Made by a program: the position numbers and the translations under genes. Positions 1 to 5,546 of a DNA stretch of 6,312 nt are shown here, piece after piece. The notes below the pieces were generated by a model. It made no database searches. It saw nothing but the letters and a program-made list of their open reading frames with translations, and was not told the origin of the DNA. Source of the stretch: Acidobacteriota bacterium. Lineage in GTDB: Bacteria > Acidobacteriota > Terriglobia > Terriglobales > Acidobacteriaceae. Where the stretch lies: NCBI GenBank assembly GCA_021810175.1, contig JAJZJJ010000181.1, positions 1 through 6,312 on the forward strand, written 5' to 3'. Each line of letters starts with the position of its first letter. Position 1 is the stretch's first letter.

Positions 1-1273
1 TCTTCAGCGCATGAAACCATGCCAGTTCGCCGTAATCCTCATACTGCTCCCCAGGATCCAGGTACACTTCCTTGCCATCGATCACAACAATCGCAATGTC
101 ATTGTCGAGCTGGTCCCAGCTCAGATAGCTCGACTCGAAAATCTCATACCGCCGGTCGCATACCCGCATCGCATACGCCTGTACTCCGGCCGCCCGTACC
201 AGCGCGATAAATAGCTTCGTGATCTCGTCCGACGTGCCCTCTTTCGCCTTCCAAATATCCCCGGCGTTCTTTTCTTTCACGCCCTCCGCCTTGTTCTCGG
301 CTGCGCTGTGCGTGCGTGTGTAGTCGGTGTTATCCAGCTTCATCACCGCTTCGTAAATCTTGATCACTTTCTGCTGCGGCGTGTCGCTCGGCGAAACAAT
401 CTTGCTCACCGCGGCCTGGATCACCGGTGAATCCGCCGCAAACCGGTTCACGCTCTGCGACCATTTCTTCCCTTCGTAATTCCAGAAATCCTTGCTGCCC
501 GTAAATGGCGAGTAGTAGAACAGCAGCCGCTCGCTCACGCTGTTCATCGGAACTTCGTCCTTCTCCTCCACCAGCGCGGGAACGTCCTTCACCACCAGGT
601 CATAGCCGTCCAGGCCCGAACGCACCTGCACACCCTTCGGCAGCACCCCGCCGTACAGCAGTTGATTCGCCAGGTTCTGGTGCCCCTGTGCATCCGTCGA
701 CGTATACTCCCGGAAGTTGTTCGACGGCACAAAGTGGTAGTGCGCCTCATGCACAAATAACGGCTGCTGAATGAACCACCGCGGCGCCGATATCGTGTCG
801 TTGTCGTAATCCAGAATGTACCGGTACTCCAGGATGCTCCCCACCTGCACATCCGGCAGAGTGAACACCTGGCGCATCACCTTGACGCCGTCCCCCTGGA
901 AAATCAGCTTCTTGTAAGGCTTGCCTTTGAACGGCACCACCCTTCCATCCGGCTCGATCGTCCGGCCCTGAATCGACGCAATCTGAAATTGGGAAGGATC
1001 GAACATCGGCAGCTTCACATCGGCCCATTTCTTCCCCCCGGCGGTCAATATCTTGATCACCGCAGAGAAGGTGTGCATATGCACCTTGTCATTGACCTCT
1101 TCTTCCCGGAACAGATACACCGCCGCCGCATTCGGCGCCTTCGGATCCGTGGTCATCTTCAGTTGTTTCTGGGTCGGCTGATACCACTTTTCAGCCTTTG
1201 CGGGAAGGATGTTAAGAGTTGCCAGTACTGCCAGGACGAAAAACGCGCGAGAAATTAAGCCCAGGGTACGCAT
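1..1273 (-). CDS. Secreted DUF3857 / transglutaminase-like domain protein, N-terminal 424 aa (C-terminus beyond window)
   Basis: The frame is open from an ATG at 1273 down to the window edge, giving 424 residues with no stop, so the gene is partial. Residues 1-27 form a Sec signal peptide (Arg2 and Arg9, a hydrophobic core, then an AKA cleavage site before EKWYQP), which suggests a periplasmic or secreted protein. Residues of about 45-240 match the DUF3857 pattern (SAVIKILTAGGKKWADVKLP, then VQVGSILEYRYIL). Residues of about 285-410 match the transglutaminase-like core found C-terminal to DUF3857 (SDTPQQKVIKIYEAV, then ITKLFIALVRAAGVQAYAMRV, then KEVYLDPGEQYED). Family members are usually around 600-700 aa, so roughly a third is missing. 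The expected Cys is Ser348 (GTSDE) and the expected His is Asp392 (QLDND), while Asp406 is retained, so peptidase or transglutaminase activity is doubtful. The Shine-Dalgarno is weak (GGA about 8 nt upstream). The physiological substrate is unknown. Confidence 0.85.
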   Translation of the reverse strand, partial: MRTLGLISRAFFVLAVLATLNILPAKAEKWYQPTQKQLKMTTDPKAPNAAAVYLFREEEVNDKVHMHTFSAVIKILTAGGKKWADVKLPMFDPSQFQIASIQGRTIEPDGRVVPFKGKPYKKLIFQGDGVKVMRQVFTLPDVQVGSILEYRYILDYDNDTISAPRWFIQQPLFVHEAHYHFVPSNNFREYTSTDAQGHQNLANQLLYGGVLPKGVQVRSGLDGYDLVVKDVPALVEEKDEVPMNSVSERLLFYYSPFTGSKDFWNYEGKKWSQSVNRFAADSPVIQAAVSKIVSPSDTPQQKVIKIYEAVMKLDNTDYTRTHSAAENKAEGVKEKNAGDIWKAKEGTSDEITKLFIALVRAAGVQAYAMRVCDRRYEIFESSYLSWDQLDNDIAIVVIDGKEVYLDPGEQYEDYGELAWFHALK

Positions 1274-1372
1274 GTGGCATCCAGAGTTAGACTTGCTTTT
1301 CAAGACAGATGGATAAGCAGTGCCATCGTTGTAACTCCGGGAACACAAAGAAAGCAAGCAAAGAAATCACCC

Positions 1373-1398
1373 TTCATTTCATCAGTTACTGAAATGAA
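1373..1398. promoter_or_regulatory. 9-bp perfect inverted repeat upstream of the DUF3857 gene, possible operator or hairpin
   Basis: TTCATTTCA (1373-1381) and TGAAATGAA (1390-1398) are perfect reverse complements separated by 8 nt. This AT-rich palindrome sits in GC-rich surroundings, 100 bp upstream of the DUF3857 start codon and about 170 bp upstream of the tRNA. The geometry fits a dimeric regulator site. No T-tract follows on either strand, so a terminator is less likely. No regulator family can be named from the sequence. Confidence 0.4.
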
Positions 1399-1420
1399 AC
1401 TTCACCCGCTACAAACCCTC

Positions 1421-1481
1421 TGATCTCGCGGATCACCGGCCCGCGAAACGCCCTTTTGCTCGCCCGTTCCGGCTTCGCCGG
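1421..1481. repeat. Cluster of short GC-rich hairpins in the spacer between the DUF3857 gene and tRNA-Lys
   Basis: Three short inverted repeats lie here: TGATC/GATCA (1421-1425 and 1431-1435), CGCGG/CCGCG (1427-1431 and 1441-1445) and CCGGC/GCCGG with a 3-nt loop (1469-1473 and 1477-1481). The first two overlap and are mutually exclusive. No T-run follows, and short GC-rich palindromes arise easily in such DNA. The rest of the 1274-1567 spacer shows no gene and no promoter I could call with confidence. Confidence 0.25.
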
Positions 1482-1567
1482 CAAACGCACCGGGGCCGCC
1501 GCTGCACTCCCTCCGCGGCTCGCCGGCCTCACGAAATCAACAGCTTTCCATGTGTTAACTTGGATAT

Positions 1568-1643
1568 GAGCTCGTAGCTCAGTTGGTAGAGCACCGCCCT
1601 TTTAAGGCGAGGGTCGTGGGTTCAAGTCCCACCGAGCTCACCA
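1568..1643 (+). tRNA. tRNA-Lys, anticodon UUU, CCA encoded
   Basis: The 76-nt sequence folds as a full cloverleaf. The acceptor stem GAGCTCG (1568-1574) pairs perfectly with CGAGCTC (1633-1639). The D-arm is GCTC/GAGC around AGTTGGTA. The anticodon loop CTTTTAA (1599-1605) carries TTT at 1601-1603, which reads Lys AAA/AAG codons. The T-arm is GTGGG/CCCAC with loop TTCAAGT. Discriminator A1640 is followed by an encoded CCA (1641-1643). The anticodon stem has four Watson-Crick pairs plus a C-A mismatch at the outermost position (27-43). No other tRNA adjoins it, and an inverted-repeat element starts 11 nt downstream. Confidence 0.96.
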
Positions 1644-1653
1644 CCCCTTGAGA

Positions 1654-1761
1654 GCATTTTCGGAAATGGTCTGGACCACGGGGGAGGTGTTTGCGTCGCC
1701 ATTCCACTCAAGAATGGCGACTCCGGCTTGGCCTCTGCGGACTGCGGGATTCCGAAAATGC
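1654..1761. repeat. 108-nt compound palindrome (MITE-like or structured intergenic element) between tRNA-Lys and galT
   Basis: The outer arms GCATTTTCGGAA (1654-1665) and TTCCGAAAATGC (1750-1761) are perfect 12-bp inverted repeats. Inside them lies a second perfect 10-bp hairpin, GTCGCCATTC (1695-1704) with GAATGGCGAC (1712-1721) around a 7-nt loop. GAGG (1684-1687) can also pair with CCTC (1732-1735), and TGGTC/GACCA forms a small side palindrome near 1667-1678. The whole could therefore fold as one long imperfect stem on either strand. It starts 11 nt after the tRNA and ends 9 nt before the galT stop codon. No T-tract or target-site duplication is evident. It could be a small non-autonomous element, a bidirectional termination or mRNA-end structure, or a repeat-family palindrome. 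Confidence 0.5.
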
Positions 1762-1770
1762 CCGGAACCG

Positions 1771-2829
1771 CTACTTTCTCCGGTAAAAGTGGGTCTCGGG
1801 CACTGCGCGCAGCCGTTCCGCCGCGGATTCAGCCGTAATGTCACGTTGCGGCATCCCCAGCATCTCAAATCCCACCATGAATTTCCTCACCGTCGCCGAG
1901 CGCAGCAGCGGCGGATAAAAATGCGCGTGGAAATGCCACGCCGAGTGATCCTCATCCGTCGTCGGGCTCTGGTGAAAGCCCATCGTGTACGGAAAACTCG
2001 ACTCGAACAGATTGTCGTACCGCACCGCCACCTGCCGCAGAATATCGGCCAGCGCCGCGCGCTCCTCGGCCCCAAACTCTCGCATCGATGACAAATGCCG
2101 GTTCGGCAGAATCATCGTCTCAAACGGCCACACCGCCCACCACGGCACCAGCGCCGTAAACATCCCGTTCGAAGCAATCACCCGCGTCCCCAGCCGCTTT
2201 TCCTCGACCAGGTAATCGCACAGCAAACACGACCCATGCGCCGTCTTGTATTCCGCCTGCGCCGCACCCTCCAGCGCTGGCTCATCCGGTATATGCCTCG
2301 TCGCCCAGATCTGCCCATGCGGGTGCGGATTGCTCGCCCCCATCATCGCCCCGCGATTCTCGAAAATCTGCACATAGCTGATCTCCGGCTTCGCACCCAG
2401 TTCCGTATACTGCGCCTGCCACGCCTCGGTCACCGGCTTCAGTTGCTCCGCACTCATCAACGCCAGCGTCAAATTGTGCTCCGGATGAAAACACAGCACC
2501 CGGCACTGCCCTGTCTCCGGCTCCGCCCGCAGCAGCGGCGAGCGCGGCTCCTCGCCCGTCATATCCGGCGCTGTTGGCAGCAGCGCCGCATAGTCATTGT
2601 CAAAAATAAATACGCTCTCGTATTTCGGATTCTTATGCCCCCCCGCCCGCTCATTCCCCGGGCACAGGTAGCATTTCTCGTCATACTTCACCTCCGAGAA
2701 TCCTGAGGCCTGGTTCACTTCCCCCTGCCACGGCCGTTGTGTCCGGTGCGGAGAAACCAGCACCCACTGGCGGCGAAGAGGGTTGTAGCGCCGGTGTGGC
2801 GCACTAAACAGCGGTGAAGACGAACCCAT
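1771..2829 (-). CDS. galT: Galactose-1-phosphate uridylyltransferase (GalT)
   Basis: This cytosolic Leloir-pathway enzyme (EC 2.7.7.12) transfers UMP from UDP-glucose to galactose-1-phosphate through a uridylyl-histidine intermediate, giving UDP-galactose and glucose-1-phosphate. The 352-aa product is close to the roughly 350-aa E. coli-type enzyme. By alignment with E. coli GalT from memory, the zinc ligands are Cys53 and Cys56 (CYLC), His118 and His169. The catalytic triplet is SNPHPHGQIWA with nucleophile His171. The second metal site is Glu187, His286, His301 and His303 (HAHFYPP). The N-terminal HRRYNPL and WVLVSPHRTQRPWQG and the C-terminal LLRSATVRKFMVG are also typical. An in-frame ATG 60 nt upstream exists (2889), but GAAGGAG sits 5 nt before the ATG at 2829, which is where homologues begin. 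No galK or galE lies nearby in the window. The protein appears intact. Confidence 0.96.
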   Translation of the reverse strand: MGSSSPLFSAPHRRYNPLRRQWVLVSPHRTQRPWQGEVNQASGFSEVKYDEKCYLCPGNERAGGHKNPKYESVFIFDNDYAALLPTAPDMTGEEPRSPLLRAEPETGQCRVLCFHPEHNLTLALMSAEQLKPVTEAWQAQYTELGAKPEISYVQIFENRGAMMGASNPHPHGQIWATRHIPDEPALEGAAQAEYKTAHGSCLLCDYLVEEKRLGTRVIASNGMFTALVPWWAVWPFETMILPNRHLSSMREFGAEERAALADILRQVAVRYDNLFESSFPYTMGFHQSPTTDEDHSAWHFHAHFYPPLLRSATVRKFMVGFEMLGMPQRDITAESAAERLRAVPETHFYRRK

Positions 2830-2834
2830 GACTG

Positions 2835-2841
2835 CTCCTTC
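2835..2841 (-). promoter_or_regulatory. Ribosome binding site deciding the galT start
   Basis: On the minus strand GAAGGAG lies 5 nt upstream of the ATG at 2829. It is a near-consensus Shine-Dalgarno, and it argues against the longer reading frame that begins at 2889. Confidence 0.8.
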
Positions 2842-2938
2842 ATGCAAATGAATCTCTCGCCAGGCAACGCCCGCGCCCTGCCCCGCCATGCTGACTCAAT
2901 GCCTTACAGAAGAAGTAACCTTCTCCATCTGGCAATCA

Positions 2939-2990
2939 TGTCATCCTGAGCGCGGCGAAGGACCTGCCGTTGTGCTTCTGCACAAGGCAG
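2939..2990. repeat. Dispersed-repeat-like segment with a stable hairpin in the galT/DUF4254 divergent spacer
   Basis: The segment begins TGTCATCCTGAGCG (2939-2952) and continues CGGCGAAGGACCTG (2953-2966). It resembles an intergenic repeat type that I recall as scattered through acidobacterial and some other genomes. It runs into a hairpin with left arm CTGCCGTTGTGC (2964-2975), loop TTCT and right arm GCACAAGGCAG (2980-2990). That gives 11 bp with one bulged G. The hairpin sits between two divergent genes, so it is not a terminator for either. Only one copy is in the window, so repeat status cannot be shown from the sequence alone. Confidence 0.45.
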
Positions 2991-3031
2991 TGAGTTCCGG
3001 CAAAGTCACACTAGTTCTAACATAAAGGGCA

Positions 3032-3685
3032 ATGATCGCCCCACGCTCCATATCCGCCCGCGATATCGCCGCCCTCCAGGACGCCTGCACCCGTCGCTGG
3101 CACCAGGCCGAAGGCCTCGTCGTCTCGGAAGAAAATCCCTGGCTCCGCACCGTCGCCGAGCAGCACGCCGCTAATTTCGAACTCTGGCACACCGAGGATC
3201 AGGCCCGCCTGCCCAACGCCACAGACGCCCAGATTACCGCCGTCAAGCGCGCCATCGACCGCATCAACCAGCGCCGCAACGACCTCGCCGAATCCTGTGA
3301 CCTCCTCCTGCTCCAGGCGCTCGCCGCCCAGAATCTTCCCGCCGGCAACGCGCCGCTGCACTCTGAGAGCCCCGGCCTCATGATCGACCGGCTCTCCATC
3401 CTCTCGCTCAAAATCTTCCACACCGCCGAGCAAATCGAACGTACAGACGCCCCCGCCGGCCACGTCGAACGCAACCGCGAACGCCTCGCTATCCTCAAAG
3501 AGCAGCAGGACGACCTCATCGGCGCGTTTGACCGCGTCTGGGCCGCCGTTCTGGCCGGAACCCTTCGCTTCAAGCTCTATCGCCAGCTCAAAATGTACAA
3601 CGATCCAGACCTCAATCCCGCCATCTATCGCGCAAATCGCCTCAAAACAAAGAACACCATCCGCGGGGGCAGCCACGAACCGTGA
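3032..3685 (+). CDS. DUF4254 domain-containing protein
   Basis: The 217-aa protein has no signal peptide or membrane segment and is predicted cytoplasmic and largely helical. It shows the conserved blocks I associate with DUF4254: NFELWHTEDQAR (48-59), KRAIDRINQRRND (72-84), SESPGLMIDRLSILSLKI (111-128) and FKLYRQLKMYNDPDLNP (180-196). The charged, near-invariant look of these blocks hints at a catalytic or binding surface. No biochemical role is established as far as I know. The ATG at 3032 is the only sensible start, because an in-frame stop (TAA) lies 9 nt upstream. AAAGGG (3024-3029) is a purine-rich Shine-Dalgarno with unusually short spacing (2 nt). The gene diverges from galT and is followed after 113 nt by the TPR gene. 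It could belong to envelope-sugar metabolism, but nothing in the window proves this. Confidence 0.85.
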   Translation: MIAPRSISARDIAALQDACTRRWHQAEGLVVSEENPWLRTVAEQHAANFELWHTEDQARLPNATDAQITAVKRAIDRINQRRNDLAESCDLLLLQALAAQNLPAGNAPLHSESPGLMIDRLSILSLKIFHTAEQIERTDAPAGHVERNRERLAILKEQQDDLIGAFDRVWAAVLAGTLRFKLYRQLKMYNDPDLNPAIYRANRLKTKNTIRGGSHEP

Positions 3686-3697
3686 CCCTCATCACCG

Positions 3698-3728
3698 TGA
3701 CCTCCACCGCGTCGCGTAGTATAACTAC
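3698..3728 (+). promoter_or_regulatory. Possible sigma-70-type promoter with a palindrome over the -10, upstream of the TPR-yvcK operon
   Basis: GTGACC (3698-3703, 4 of 6 matches to TTGACA) and TATAAC (3720-3725, 5 of 6 matches to TATAAT) are 16 nt apart. The -10 lies inside GTAGT-ATA-ACTAC (3716-3728), a perfect 5-bp-arm palindrome. Transcription would begin near 3732, leaving a leader of about 67 nt before the TPR start. An overlapping palindrome is where a repressor could bind. Both elements are short enough to occur by chance. Nothing else of note is visible in the 3686-3798 spacer. Confidence 0.4.
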
Positions 3729-3798
3729 TGGTTAAGTTGAGGCAATCAAACCATTCGATCTTGATCTGCCATCACAGGTGACTGCAACGGGAGCCGAC

Positions 3799-4356
3799 AT
3801 GTACGACGCCCGACAAACTACAGGTGCTAAGCAAATGCCGCGTTCGATCCTAGACAAGAAGGCTGCTCCATCCTCGCATCAGGAGCAGCATCTCAAGCAT
3901 TACGAAGCCGGTTTGCGCTTCATGCAGGAAGGCAAATACGACAAGGCCCGGGCCGAGTTCGAAAAACTTCTGCCTGATGGCCCCCCGGAAATTCGCGACC
4001 GCGCTGCGCTTCATCTGGCTGCTTGCCGGCGCCAGACCCAGCACGTCGAACTCCGCTTCGCTACCGTCGAAGAACGCTACGACTTCGCCGTACTGCTGCT
4101 CAACGACGGCAATTACGAAGACGCCCGCGAGCACCTCGAAATCATCCTCTCCGAAAGAGAGGACGCCGACTTCGCCCACTATGGCTTCGCCGTCCTCAAC
4201 AGCGTCACCGGCCAGGCCGAGGAATGCCTCCAGCATCTCGCGCGTGCCATCGATCTGAACCCCCTCAACCGCCTCCAGGCGCGACGCGACACCGACTTTA
4301 CTGACATGGCAGACGACCCGCGCTTCACCGAACTGCTTTATCCGGAGATTTACTGA
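3799..4356 (+). CDS. Small TPR-repeat protein
   Basis: The 185-aa protein has a basic, disordered-looking N-terminus (1-30) followed by helical tetratricopeptide-type repeats: about 32-78 (HYEAGLRFMQEGKYDKARAEF), about 92-120 (YDFAVLLLNDGNYEDAREHL) and about 125-157 (AHYGFAVLNSVTGQAEECL, ending AIDLNP). The closing segment (DPRFTELL) is a common C-terminal cap in bacterial TPR proteins. There is no signal peptide, so a cytoplasmic adaptor or protein-protein interaction role is likely. The ATG at 3799 is preferred over GTG 3778 because GGGAG (3789-3793) lies 5 nt before it. ATG 3835 is a further alternative. Its TGA stop overlaps the proposed start of the YvcK-like gene, so the two are probably translated in a coupled way. 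The specific partner is not identifiable from the sequence. Confidence 0.85.
   Translation: MYDARQTTGAKQMPRSILDKKAAPSSHQEQHLKHYEAGLRFMQEGKYDKARAEFEKLLPDGPPEIRDRAALHLAACRRQTQHVELRFATVEERYDFAVLLLNDGNYEDAREHLEIILSEREDADFAHYGFAVLNSVTGQAEECLQHLARAIDLNPLNRLQARRDTDFTDMADDPRFTELLYPEIY
4344..4355 (+). promoter_or_regulatory. Shine-Dalgarno and non-ATG (CTG) start with stop/start overlap
   Basis: GGAG (4344-4347) is followed after 5 nt by CTG (4353-4355), which shares four bases with the TPR stop (CTGA). This mimics the usual ATGA coupling junction. No in-frame ATG, GTG or TTG occurs between the upstream in-frame stop (TGA, 4302-4304) and TTG 4497, which already lies past the GGGTG motif. The only other CTG is at 4431, with no well-spaced Shine-Dalgarno. 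Confidence 0.55.
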
Positions 4357-5456
4357 CGACCCGCGCACGTACCGCATCGATCGCAGATGAGCCCAACGCT
4401 CTCACCTCATCAGAAGGCGTAGACCTCCCTCTGGCAGTCCAATCCGCTGCCCGGCGCGTAGTCGCCATCGGCGGAGGCACCGGCCTTTCAGCCCTCTTGC
4501 GAGGCCTCAAGCATCACGTCATCCCCTTCGCCGGGGCAAGCTCCTTCGTCGAAGCGGAAGCCGCTGTCCCCATCTGGATCAGCGACCTCGCCGCCATCGT
4601 CACCGTCACGGACGATGGCGGGTCCAGCGGCCGCCTCCGCAAAGACTTCAAAATGCTCCCACCCGGCGACCTGCGCAACTGCATGGTCGCGCTCTCGCAG
4701 GACGAGCACCTCATCTCCCGCCTCTTCCAGCACCGCTTCCGTGCCGGCGGCGAACTCGAAGGCCACAACTTCGGCAACCTCTTCCTCGCCGCACTCACTG
4801 AGATGACCGGCGACTTTCCCCAGGCCATCCGCCTCGCCGCCGAAGTCCTCGCCACTCGCGGCCACATCTACCCCGTCACTTCAGACAACGTCACCCTCGC
4901 CGCCCGCATGGCCAACGGCTCCCTCGTCCGCGGAGAAACCAACATCACCGCCAGCCACGAGGTCATCCGTGAGCTCATGCTCGAGCCGCCCAACGTCAAG
5001 CCGCTCCCCGAAACCCTCGACGCCATCGCCAATGCAGACCTCATCACCCTCGGCCCCGGTTCACTCTTCACCAGCCTCATTACCAATCTGCTCGTCCCCG
5101 GCATCCCCGGCGCCCTTGCCCACGCCAGCGGCACCCGCGTCTACATCGTCAACCTGATGACCCAGGCCAATGAGAGCCTCCACCTCACCGCCTCCCAGCA
5201 CATCGAGCGCATCTACGACCACACCCGCCAGCCCATCTTCGACTACGCGCTCATCAACACCGCGCCCATCCCTGAAGCTGCCCGGGCACGCTACGCCGCC
5301 GAGGGCGCCGAGGTCATCGTTGCCGACATCAAGAAAATCGAGGCCATGGGCATCCGCTGCATCACCGGCGACTTCGCCGATGTTGGCGATGTCGTGCGCC
5401 ACGCCTCCAACCGCGTCGCCGACGCCCTGCTTCAAATCCCCCTCCGCGATCGCTGA
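4353..5456 (+). CDS. yvcK: YvcK/GlmR-type (CofD-like, UPF0052) protein, putative gluconeogenesis/cell-wall precursor factor
   Basis: With the proposed CTG start the protein has 367 residues. Family motifs in order are VVAIGGGTGLSALLRGL (36-52, Rossmann-type nucleotide loop), IVTVTDDGGSSGRLR (82-96), PPGDLRNCMVAL (103-114), GHNFGNLFLAALTEMTGDF (137-155), LGPGSLFTSLITNLLVPGIPGAL (233-255) and VYIVNLMTQANES (263-275). In Bacillus, GlmR/YvcK binds UDP-sugars, stimulates GlmS and is needed for growth on gluconeogenic carbon. It is related in fold to CofD, but neither F420 genes nor rapZ/whiA adjoin here, so the F420 role is unlikely. Between the GGGTG loop and TDDGG lies a segment (about 55-78, VIPFAGASSFVEAEAAVPIW) longer than in the Bacillus protein. 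An N-terminal extension of about 35 residues precedes the Rossmann loop. Starting at TTG 4497 would delete the nucleotide loop, so that start is rejected. Confidence 0.87.
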   Translation: MTTRARTASIADEPNALTSSEGVDLPLAVQSAARRVVAIGGGTGLSALLRGLKHHVIPFAGASSFVEAEAAVPIWISDLAAIVTVTDDGGSSGRLRKDFKMLPPGDLRNCMVALSQDEHLISRLFQHRFRAGGELEGHNFGNLFLAALTEMTGDFPQAIRLAAEVLATRGHIYPVTSDNVTLAARMANGSLVRGETNITASHEVIRELMLEPPNVKPLPETLDAIANADLITLGPGSLFTSLITNLLVPGIPGALAHASGTRVYIVNLMTQANESLHLTASQHIERIYDHTRQPIFDYALINTAPIPEAARARYAAEGAEVIVADIKKIEAMGIRCITGDFADVGDVVRHASNRVADALLQIPLRDR

Positions 5457-5546
5457 ACCCGTCAGCCGCCCGGTCGCGCTGGTAACCATCTCCATCCGCA
5501 CCATTTCTCCCTTGTGCTCGCCGCCCGCCCGCGCGTAGAAAGGTGC

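Noticed and set aside
1648..2091. 147-aa plus-strand open frame starting after the tRNA
   Set aside because: Runs across the palindromic element and into antisense galT, with no family resemblance.
2095..2706. 203-aa plus-strand open frame inside galT
   Set aside because: Arg/Pro/Leu-rich shadow of galT, which is fully conserved on the other strand.
2830..2889. 20-residue N-terminal extension of GalT from ATG 2889
   Set aside because: The extension is not shared with GalT relatives, and a near-consensus Shine-Dalgarno sits before ATG 2829.
3017..3676. 219-aa minus-strand open frame opposite the DUF4254 gene
   Set aside because: Antisense shadow with Gly/Glu/Val-rich, motif-free translation. 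The plus strand carries the conserved DUF4254 blocks.
3850..4377. 175-aa minus-strand open frame opposite the TPR gene
   Set aside because: No domain pattern. The TPR repeats and Shine-Dalgarno are on the plus strand.
4497..4499. TTG as the start of the YvcK-like gene
   Set aside because: It lies after the conserved GGGTGLS loop, so the product would lack the nucleotide-binding motif.
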